A stretch of DNA of 64,000 bases from Bactericera cockerelli (taxonomy: Eukaryota > Arthropoda > Insecta > Hemiptera > Triozidae), in contig CM044961.1 of assembly GCA_024516035.1 (NCBI GenBank), positions 2,664,020-2,728,019 of the forward strand, in the 5' to 3' direction. Under the pieces are notes generated by a model. The model was not told the origin of the DNA, searched no databases, and worked only from the letters and a program-made list of their open reading frames with translations. A program made the position numbers and the translations under genes. Shown piece by piece: positions 48,001 to 60,000 of the stretch (positions are counted from its first letter, which is position 1; each line of letters starts with the position of its first letter).

Positions 48001-51000
48001 GTTTACATTGCTTATTTTGAATACCGCGGTCTCACATGCCTTCATCAGCCAGTTTAGGAAAATTCAAATGATAAATTTCGTGCCTCTCAGATTGTCAGTG
48101 GTGTTAGCTAGATGTGGTAGTGCTAATAATGTTAGTCGAATGACCGAGGTTCAATTCTCGACGGTCCAGATTATTTTAATTATCAAAAAAAATCTGATTG
48201 AATATTTTATTCATACCTGTATCCGACCTGTTGTAACACCAACAACTTATGTTTTTTTTTTGTAGTAATACCATCTGTAAATTGAGTTATATCAGATACT
48301 ATTGGTTACACATAATTATTATTCATGTAAGCCCCTGAGAGACTGCCTTTATAATGTAAGGATGGTTTTTCTTATGCTTCCCTACGAGAGAAAAAAAACA
48401 AGCGAATTTTCCAAACGAAAATAGAGTTTATGAAATAAATCCAGGTAAATAAGTAGGTAGGTTCTTCTATGATAAACAATACTAATTAAATAACAAATAT
48501 TTACCGATTGCCAACTCAAGATAATATTTTGTAAAATTAATAAACTTATGCAGTCTTTATTATGTTTTATACTATTTTGATATAAACAAAAAGGTATTTA
48601 AAAAAACATTTTGTGTTAGTATGTTCAATGAGAAACGATTAGACGCCCACGATTAGCTCAGTGGTAAGCTAGTCACTTGCCATGCGGAAGATCCCACCCC
48701 GGTCCGAACGCCAGAGCCAGCAAAAAATTCATGACTACAAAATAAAAAAGACTGTTGCCATTTTTTATTTAGCCATAGTACACACTATGGATTTCCTCAC
48801 ACAAATTTTTGAAACCAATGGTGACTTTAGTACCTTAGTTCTAACTCAGAACTGTCCCTCTACCTTCTTGCCTTTCTCTCTCTGTCTCTCTCTTTCGCTC
48901 TTTGCCTCTCTCTCTCTCTCCCTTCTCAATTCCCTCAGAAGAACTGTTGGAAGTGGCGTCCACCTTCTTTTATGCAAAGGTTGAACCTCTTCATCATGTT
49001 CCGTCGAATGTTGCGGAAGATTCCAGGTTTTTCTGTCAGGTCATCGAATGCCAACAGGATTCTTACTACCAGATTTCGTAAACTATGTTTTTCACGTGAT
49101 CTCAAATGTTCCTGTTGGCAACTCCATATGCTAAATGCGTATCTGCCATTTCAGCATCCGAATTATAATAATGTAACTTGTACTAAAAAAACTCAAGAAG
49201 TTTAAAGATAATATTTCATAGAATGCAGAAAAATATGCTTGAAAACTATCATCGAGAAACAAACAATCATTCATTTGACTGGCCTTTAATTAATTCCAAG
49301 GAAAATAATTATCAGACATAAATAGCTAATTACTCTTTGAGTACAAGACGACCCTACACGGTCAACACTTTTAAGATTTTGAACATCATTTTTTGAGACT
49401 TACCTGGTTTGTTTACCCAGAAGATCACGTGATAAAAAATCTTAAAATTATTTTTTAGCATCCTTGGGTTGGCCGCCAACTTTTATCAAACTTGCCCATG
49501 TCTGTGCCAAAATTTGCTCGGGCAAATCTTGAGTGTTTCAAAGTGTAAAAAATTTACATAAGAATTTTTTTTCTATTCAGATGTCAAAAAAGATGCCAAA
49601 CCAAACCGTAAAAAACAAAGTAGTGTAGCTAGAAACATCGAAATTTTGTTGGCTTTCTGCAGAAATGTTCAGAATCAACTCATCTTAAACAGGAAAAAAG
49701 TTCTGACCTGAAGAATAAGCCAAAGTCGGACTTTTTCAGAAAGTTGCAAAAAATCACTTTGTGCAGTTATAAAGGCGAATCCGAAAAAACGGATTGCAGA
49801 TCCGTCCTAGAAATGTCGTCAGTAATCTACCATTAACGGGTGTAAACGTTTTTTTGGTCCACCCTGTATGTCTATGTGATATCAACCATCGGAATCGCGG
49901 GAACTAGAGTTGTTCTTTCTAACTCATTGAACTGCAAACTAGCCTTGGGAAACTGCAAGCTAGCCTGGCTTGTAAGGGTTGGCTAGTCCGTTCTATGTTT
50001 ATAGAACTCTAGCGAAACACTGGTCTACCCCCTATTTAAACTCCCCCAGACATCTCTGTTTAAAGTCTTTGCACACTTGTAGTGGTTCGGTGTTTGGGCG
50101 GCGTTTACTTCCCCCCCGAGTTCTCTTCTTTTTTATCACAGTGCACACGCAGCAAAAAAACAGTTGGGTTGGGTGGAAGAGATTGCCATAGACAATAACC
50201 CCGCCCTTTAGTTAGGACATAATATATTATTATGTTTATATTTATTTTTCTATTCTTTTTCCTTTTTATTGCATACATTGTTTCCATTTTTTAATTGTTA
50301 TAATAATTACTTGTATTGTACACATGTCTTCTTAAATCTAATAAACTGTTTCATAATAATAAAGACCTATATCCAGACCCTCCCTACGTCATTGTTTAAA
50401 TTGTTCTACAGTAAGATCTACATCTCTTGCGTACTCACCAATGCTGACCAGCGCCTCACACGGCATGGTGTCTCCCGAGTAGGTGATCTTGTGTCCGCCC
50501 CTGGTGGTCAAGGCGACGCCGAATGCGTTGGGGCAGTGGCGCACCAGACAAGTGGTCAAGGCTTCGAGCCCCAGCCGGGACAGCAGGGCCTCTGTCTCCG
50601 CGCTCAGGGCGGGTCGGTTCTGACCGTGGTGCTCCTGGGAACATAACATTTTTTTTTATATATAAGATAAGATAAGATAAGATAAGAATAACTTTTATTT
50701 GGTATTTTCGCCACGAAGGCATTCCAATGGTCAGTACAATACAATAAAATACAATAATACAAATAAAATAAAATAAAAATTACAGAACATCATTTTACTA
50801 TTATTTTTTCCTTTTTTTTTATATATTTAACACTTTGAACACCGATGGTTTTCGCTAGTTTTTTTCCCAGGTACATGGGGCAAAATTGGGATTTGGAATT
50901 ATGTCCCCTTTAGGTCAACGGCGAAATTCATGACTGAGTATCATTGTGTGCTCTGAAAAATTTGGATGAAACCCACCGGTGAATTTCACGGAACATCAGT

Positions 51001-54000
51001 AAAATGCCATGAAACCCACCGGTGGGTTTCATGGTGTTCAACTTGTTAACTGACATCTGAGTGATGTAATATTTTACATCACACAGTAATATTTTCAAAC
51101 AATTGTATATATCTTTTTTTAATGATTTTTATACAGGTGGTGGTGGTGGTGGATAATTTTTTAAGATCCACAAATTGCTGCAATGAAAATTTTTTCAGCC
51201 ATTGATTTCCGGACTATGTCTTATTATGTCACAATTGTCACATACAAATTCTTATTATGACACAGAATAGAATATAATTATAGAATAGAATATAATAATT
51301 GTATATTTCTTTCTTTAAATTACAAATGTAACAATTTCAGGGTTAGCTAAGACAATAGATTAATTACATAATTTGAGATTTCACAATTGGACCTGAAAAT
51401 TGTTCTCTTATATCCAGGTTTCTCTTAAATCCAGATTCTCTTAGAAAAGAGGTTATTTTACCTTATAGAGAGGTGAATAAGACCCAGAAATTGTTCTCTT
51501 ATATCCAGGTTTCTCTCTTATCCAGGTTCTCTTAAATCCAGATTTCTCTTATAAAGAGGTTATTTCACCTTAAAGAGAGGAAAATTATAACTGGAAATCA
51601 TTCTCTTATAGCCAGGTTTCTCTTTTATCCAGGTTCTCTTAAATCCAGATTTCTCTTATAAAGAGGTTATTTCACCTTAAAGAGAGGTAAATTATACCTG
51701 GAAATCATTCTCTTATATCCAGTACCTACTCTTATATCCAGGTTCTCTTAAATCCAGATTTCTCTTATAAAGAGGTTATTTTACCTTAAAGAGAGGTGAA
51801 TTGGACCTGGAAATTGTTCTCTTGTATCCAGATTTCTCTTATAAAGAGGTTATTTTATCTTATAGAGAGGTGGATTGGACTTGGAAATTGTTCTCTTATA
51901 TCCAGATTTCTCTTATAAAGAGCTTATTTTCCCTTATAGAGAAGTGAATTGGACCTGGAAATCATTCTCTTATATCCAGTTTTGACTGTGCTAGAACAAT
52001 CGGGAAGCTAAAAAACTTACAAACAAGGACAGAGGCACCAGCTCATACAGGTGTCCGATGGCCTCGAATCTGGCCGCGTACAAGTTGAGCCAGGTGACAA
52101 TCTGCCGGGGGGCCAGCAGCACGAGCCTGGAGGCCCGTGGCGGCTGTAGGGCGGCCCGCGCCCGCATCAGCGCTAGGAGGCCCAGGTGGTGGTCGGCGTG
52201 AAGGTGGGAGATGTAGATTGCGTGAAGGGTGGAGAGGATGGCGTCCACCCGCGAGGGACCGAAGAGGCGGACCAGCTGAGAGAGGGTGCCCTCGCCGCAG
52301 TCCAGCAGGATGGAAGAGGTCGGACTGAGAATGAAGCATAGAGTTAGGACAAGTCCAGCAGGATGGAAGAGGTCGGGCTGAGAATGAAGCATAGAGTTAG
52401 GACAAGTCCAGCAGGATGGAAGAGGTCGGACTGAGAATGAATCATAGAGTTAGGACAAGTCCAGGAGGATGGAAGAGGTCGGACTGAGAATCAATCATAG
52501 AGTTAGGACAAGTCCAGGAGGATGGAAGAGGTCGGACTGAGAATGAATCATAGAGTTAGGACAAGTCCAGGAGGATGGAAGAGGTCGGACTGAGAATGAA
52601 TCATAGAGTTAGGACAAGTCCAGGAGGATGGAAGAGGTCGGACTGAGAATGAATCATAGAGATAGGACAAGTTCAGGTTGTCCATAAATAAATAGTCTGT
52701 CCCGGTAGATCAAGGATTGGGTGGAAGAGATTGCCATAGGCATTAACCCCGCCCTTTAGTCAGGACATATTATGTTGTGTATATAATATTTATGTACTAC
52801 TTTTTCTTTCTTTTTTGTTTATATTGTTTCCTTCCATTTTTTTAGTTTTTGTAATAATTATGTGTACTGTACGTGTATACTCTGTATACATAATATAAAT
52901 GTCCTATATCTGATAAAGAATTCAATAATAATATTAATAATCAGTGGTAAATGTGGCACTCTGTGAATCTACAGATTCCAGAGGTCGCGGGTTCGAGCCC
53001 CAGCCGGGACATGACAAGTTATCCTCCCACTTGGGACTTTTGACCACATAGTAATAATGTCTAGGGCTTACTGCTGAAACAATAGGACTTAATAGTACTT
53101 ATCGGGCAGTACAAATAAGGCGATAATTATTATTACTATTTTTTTAACACTTTATTAATATCGACATAAATACAACACAGATAATTACAAATTAATATAC
53201 AATATAAGAGACGTAAAAAGCGAAAAAAAAAACGAAGAAAAAATAAATAAATATACACATAATATGTGTCCTAACTATAGGGCGGGGTTATTGCCTTTGG
53301 CAATCTCTTCCACCCAGTCCTTATCTGTAATTATTATTACAAAATTGTAAGCAAAAACTAATAATGATAAAACACAATAATAATATTCCGTGGCGAATTT
53401 CATGCCCAAGCTCCGAACTTACTCGATTCGCAGCAGAATCGCGCTCGTATTTCGCGTCTTGTTCGGAATCGAACTCCCGGTCCCCAGGAAGGTGACCTCG
53501 GGGTACTGACCACCACCGCCGTGCTCCCCGCTCGCTTCGAACTGAGCGAGTGAGTGTCTGAGAGCGGCGAGAGTTTCGGGGAAGTGTTGTGCGGTGAGGG
53601 TGTCGCGCGCGTACGCGTGTAGATCCAGGCAGAGTTGCTGGGAGCTGAGGACGAGAATAAAAAAAAATTGAAATCGGAGCAAAAAATTTTTTTTTTTTTT
53701 TACAAAAACGAACACAATACTTCCGATTTCTAAAATTCGGATAGACAAAGAGATAAAAAAAATTGAAATCGGAGCAAAAATTTTTTTTTATAAAAACAAA
53801 CACAATATTTCCGATTTCTCATATTAGAAATTTCTCGGAAGTAAAATTAATGAAAAAGAAAATTAACTTACAAAAGAGATGAACTATTTTTTTGGCGATT
53901 ATCAGATTTTCAGAGAAAAAAAAATGGAAGTAAAAATTGACCTAATTCAAATGGATAAAAAAAAAGAAAGAAAAAACACTAAAAGAGTAACTTACAAAAG

Positions 54001-57000
54001 GGAAGAACTCTTTTAGTAACTACATATCAGATTTTAAATATATATTTAAAAAATTGACCCATTTCTTATTTTTCTTTATTTTTACCCATTTGTTAAAAAG
54101 TCACCTCATTTCTTAAAAAATGACCCATTTCTTAAAAAGTTGATCCATTCCTTAAAAAATTGACCCATTTCCTAAAAAAATGACGCATTTCTTAAAAAGT
54201 TGACCTATATTTATAAAAAATTGACCCATTTCTTAAAAAGTTGACGCATTTCTTAAAAAGTTGACCTATTTATTAAAAAATTGACCCATTTCTTAAAAAG
54301 TTGACCCATTTCTTAAAAAAATTGAACCTTTTCTTACCCTCGCTCAACGTGGTTTTCATTCAACATTGAATTTTAAGCATGTTGTTTTAATCACACAAGA
54401 AATTTTGATTCAAACCTTCGCCTAGCACGGCGTTGCTTACATGGTGTCATTCTAAAGTTGTACATTGATATCCAAGCACGTAAGGAACATACCCAGAAAA
54501 TTTGTTTTTATTATTTCAATTATAATAAACATTTTATTATTATTTTATCTATTTATAATAATAATGCTTTTTCTTTGTGTTATTATGTCACAATTTTAGT
54601 GGGTAGCACAGAATCATAGGAATTTACCACTTTAATTTACAATATCTTGTATTATTTTTTGCCTAAGATTCTGCCACTGGTCGCTGCTTCACATTAAAGC
54701 AGCTACTCATTTTTCCTCACGAGGTATGAGTGGACCCCGAACATCCAAGTACAGAGCAGAAAAAATCCTCCCCCGCTGGGAATCGAACCCAGGTCACCAT
54801 ATGTGCAATGCCTAGCTAACTCGCTCTGCCACAGTGATTTTATCTATTTATCGTATGGCTTCACTACAAATCTTAAAGTGAGAAGACATAAATGTAACAA
54901 ACTTTTCAGGAAACCTGATGGCAGTGATTGTCTGATCGCCAAAATTGATTTTGTTTTATTATTGAATTTATTATTGATTTCATTTTTATTTCAAGTGGAC
55001 CATATCAATATTGGACATGTGTCGTGATATGACCATACAGTTGAAAGCACTTCTTCTTCTCTTCTTCTTTCACTCACCTTTTCCCAATTTTATTTGGGGT
55101 CGGCGTTCCCTTCTCTAATTCTACCCCGCCACAGCTTTCTGTCTAATGCTTCCTCTTGCCTCCAGCCTTTTTCTCTCATATCTTCCTGAACCTTGTCCCT
55201 CCATCTCAACTTTGGTCTTCCTCTTTTTCTCTTCCCTTGTATATCCATTCCCTCTACTTTTTTACCCACGTAACTCTCATCTCTCCTCTCAACATGCCCA
55301 AACCATCTCATTCTACTCTCTTGTATTTTCTTTCCCAATGGACCTACTTTCACTGTTTCCCTGATTTTCTCATTTCTAACTCTATCTCTCCTTGTTAGAC
55401 CACACATCCACCTCAGCATCCTCATAAAAACCAAAATAATCAATTGAACAATTAAATAAAATTAAAAACCATTGTAAATTAACTAACGTGTCTAAAGGCA
55501 GGCGCGGTCTCAGAGGGATTTTCATTAGACTTCTAGCTGAAATCAGGGCTGGATCTGTGAGTGGTGATATGGAGTTTGAGCCTAGACCTGAAATACAAAC
55601 ATTCATTTGTTTTTAACTGTTTTCTTTTTTAAAGAAGTTATCATATATGTGATGATCAAAATTGTGACATCACAATTACTCGAGCTAGCTTCTCTGATTT
55701 TTTGCTCAACTTGGGACTTGAACCAACGACCTCCGATTACAAATCCGCCGCCTTATCAATCAAACTACTGAGGCAGATGCGGTTGGACGTCGGTAAAGGT
55801 TCCAATTTATACTTAATTCCAATTTATACTTAATATTGCCCTAAATCTACATGAGCTGGGTCCCAGCAGTCGAGTCTCGACCCGGCCATTAATATGCCAA
55901 GCATAGCGTGTACATTTAAGAAGTGTGGAAACCAACCCCAGATGCATGGAAACGCCACATAGCGCGACACCATCGCAAAGGAGTAGAATATTTCTCGCGG
56001 TCTATATGAGTATAAACAGAAAAGTAAGAAGTTGTACTAGATGTACAATTGTACATGACTATCAGAACATACCTGGACAGCTTTTTCGAGCTTTTTTGCT
56101 CTCTATGTTTATGTTTACATTTTATATATTTATGTTTATGTTTACCTTTGATACAGGTGAGGGACGAGGAGAGGAGACTCCTTTGCGATACTAGCGCTGA
56201 GGACGCCACGATGTAGGCCGGCGCGCGGCGGGGGTGGTTTCCACACTTCTTAATTCTACACGCTATGTGCTAAGTATTACGAGCGCCACCTAACGGATCA
56301 CAAACACACTAACACTAACCGTGGTACTCATGCATCAAAACTACAGAATACATTCAACCTCCCTGACAAAACATCTATTTTTCACAACGCACTATATCGC
56401 GAGTTGAGGGACAGTTCGGCTTATGGCATCTTTAATCCTGTTTTCTGAATCGGTCCTTAGTTTTTTTTTTTTTTTTTTTTTAAAGGTAACTGTGCCTCGG
56501 AACCGCTTTCGTATTACTTCAGGGCCTTTACCTTTACCTTTAGGGCCCTTTACCTTTACCTTCAGGGTCCTTTACCTTTACCTTCAGGGCCTTTTACCTT
56601 TACCTTCAGGGCCCTTTACCTTTACATTCAGGCCTTTACCTTTACCTTCAGGGCCTTTACCTTTACATTCAGGGCCCTTTATCTCCGGGTCAGTAACCAA
56701 TGCTCTTAACCACTGCGCCACTATCCTGTACCAGTAGAATTTACTTTACCTGAGTAGTGGGACGTCAGCTCCGCCACTGTCTCGTCTATAAGGGCTTGTA
56801 CAGAGGGGGAGGGGGAGGTTGAGGCCCCTCTGTGGTGGGTGCTGGCTGTTGGGTGGAAGAGTCCGCTGTGAATGAGAGGATGAGAATGGTGCCCCATTAG
56901 AGGAATTCAATAATTGTTTCAAAGAAGAAGGTATTGAAGAGAATGCCGAAGGCAGAGTTGGGTGGAAGAGATTGCCAGAGGCAATAACCCCGTCCTTTAA

Positions 57001-60000
57001 CTAGGGATATTGACCACATAATACTACACATAATGCTGGAATATGTCCCATCAGTCCTAATCCGGTGGTATATATAAGGCGAAATTAATACAATATAATA
57101 TTATTATTCACCTTTGTCCAGCACAGGGATGCCGCTATCACAGAGCAAGGGGAATACGACGGGGTCCAGCAGATGAAGCTTGCACTGAATCTTGTGCACC
57201 GCCACGCTGCCCTGGCACACACTGGATTCATTCAGAACCAGATGCTGGGTGGATGCTGGGAACTGCGACATGAACTGCTTGTACCTTGTGGAATAATAAT
57301 AGTGTTGTACTGGGTGGAATAATAATAGTGTTATACTGGGTGGAATAATAATAGTGTTATACCGGGTGGAATAATAATAGTGTTATACCGGGTGGAATAA
57401 TAATAGTGTTATACCGGGTGGAATAATAATAGTGTTATACCGGGTGGAATAATAATAGTGTTATACCGGGTGGAATAATAATAGTGTTATACCGGGTGGA
57501 ATAGTAAAAAAATAAAAAAAAAACTGGGTAGGTCAAATTTTCGGCGAATACAATATTTTTTTATTAAATATGCCCAACAGGTTGGGACTTGTTTATTTTC
57601 AATCATTATAAATAATACATATTATTTAATAATACTTGTTCCTATAATATAAGATAATTATTTCTACCAAATAAACTTATTAGTAAGTGATGTTTGGCAC
57701 GAATACAATACTTTCCTTATTATAGGATAAGGAAAGTAAAAAAAATATTGTCTTGTTTGTACTATCCGATTAGGACTAACGAGTCCCATTATTTCAGCAG
57801 TAAGCCCAAGACGTATTATTATATGTTCAAAATACTCAATGAGAAGATAACTACTTGTCATTTCCCGGCTGGGTTTCGAACCCGCGACTTCTGGATTGCC
57901 TATCACGCGCCTTGACCACTGTGCTAATAATAAATTATTCGTTGTCATATTTTTATCATAATTATTTTTATTATAATTCATATTTTATTTTTTTAATATA
58001 AAAACTTCTGCCAGGGACGTTCCTTCCGGAAGAAAACCGAGGATGCAAGAAGCATTTAAATTGTCATAATTGTATTAATCACTTTCGTGATATCACAACT
58101 ACACAAATTTGCTTTACTAAATCTACGCTGAATCCGGGACTTGAACCAGCGACCTCCAGGTTACAAGTCCACCGCCTTATCGATCAAGCTACTATGATAA
58201 TAAATCCGCTACTATAGTAATAATAATAATAAATCCGTGTCCGTGAGATAGGGATAGGTACTTAAATCACGGTGGTGAGAGGATTATATGGACGCCCAGA
58301 TCCAATGTCTAGGCTCCTTTCATGCCATTATAATAATAATACTCTTTAGTGGAAATCAACCACCAGGCGAGGTTAATGCTCAAAGCATTTTCTTACCACC
58401 TAACCCTCAGAGTCTTATTATTATGTGGTCACAAACTCAAATTAATGAGGAAAAATTCATGCACTGGGTGGGATTTGAACCAACGGATCCCTACGCTACC
58501 TGGATTACCAGACTAGCGCGTCAACCACTTGACAACCAGTGCACGTTGATTCTATTTGGTTTTAACGTACTGATTTGAGATACTGAGGTCGGCTAATACA
58601 CTTTTATCTACTTTACCTCGGGTTGTTCATCACATGGGGTGGAGAGAAGTGAGCTATGATAGCGGCTTTGTCATTCTCATTGGCAGCTGAGGACTGGTGC
58701 TGGGCGAAGATAGATTCCGATAGGAGACTGTCCAGGAAGTCCTCACTAGGACAGTCTAGAACTGAAGACAGAAGATGAGAATAAAATAGAAAAAAAAGGC
58801 CTGGTGGGCGTCATCATAGGGTGGCGTCATCGCGAACGATGGTAGCCAGACAGTGGAGTAATGACTCAGCACTTCTACCACTGGGTTTACAAGGAGGCTA
58901 ATAATTGACAAGAGCCCCCAGAACCAAGCCAATGCTGGTCTACTCCCTGTTTATAGTCCCCCAGCCAGACTGCTGGTCTACTCCCTGTTTATAGTCCCCC
59001 AGCCAGACTGCTGGTCTTCTCCCTGTTTATAGTCAACCAGGCATACTTATAAAAATAATAATAACAACACTCTTTAGTGGAAGTTAACCACCTCAGGCGA
59101 GGTTAATGCTCAAAGGCTTTTCTACCACCTAACCCTCAGTATCTTTTAATTATGTGGTCACAAAATCAAATGAATGAGAAAAAATTCATGCACTGGGTGG
59201 GATTCGAACCAACGGATCAATACGTTACCTGTATTACCAGACTAGCGCGATAACCACTTGACTACCAGTGCACTTTATACTGCCGAGGTAAGACTAAAAA
59301 GTTCCTTTATTTCATTTAATCAATGAGTTGACGGGAAATGACCATTTAATAAATATAATAAATGTGTTTCTTTGTGTTATTAGATCACAATTTTAGTGGG
59401 TAGAGCAGTATTATAGGACTTTTCCATATTTTTATTATCCTAATATCTCAATTTTGCCTATAATTCCGCCATTGGTCGCTCCTCACATTAAAGCAGCAAC
59501 TCATTTCTCCTCACGAGGTATAAGTGGACCCCAAACAAGTACAGAGCAGAAAAAATCCTACCCGCCGGGAATCGAACCCAGGTCACCGTGCGTGCATTGC
59601 CTAGCGCGCTAATTCACTCTGCCACGGTGACTACTGAGATACCCACTGAACAATAGTCTAATAAAAATTACGAGGGGAAAAACTCACCTATAAACACAGC
59701 GCCTATCTCATCGGGCTCCGTCACGTCTGCGGATCGCACCAGGGTTCCGTCACGAAGCGTCACATCTTTGCCCGCCTTCAGTTGGCCCAGCAGTGGCCCC
59801 GGTGGTACATTGTGCGCCACGCACTTCTCCAGACACAGCGTGCCGGGTCGGGGCTTCAGCTGACAAATGTAGGACATGCACTGGGCGACTCGTCGAGGTG
59901 ACACGGACGGTTTTTTCGGGGAAGAACCTTGGAATTTTTGGAGAAAAATCTTACCAAATTATTATTATTATTTTTTTTTGTAACTTTTAGTACTCTGGAA

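Noticed and set aside
48650..48720. tRNA gene inside the transposon copy
   Set aside because: Box B reads ggtccgaacgcc and the same module is in the other copy; tRNA-like but not a convincing gene.
50389..50722. Second, overlapping minus-strand ORF and extension past 50634
   Set aside because: Splice borders fix the exon at 50439-50634; the overlapping frame is a shadow.
52137..52328. Plus-strand GC-rich ORF
   Set aside because: Antisense shadow of the ELAC2 zinc-site exon.
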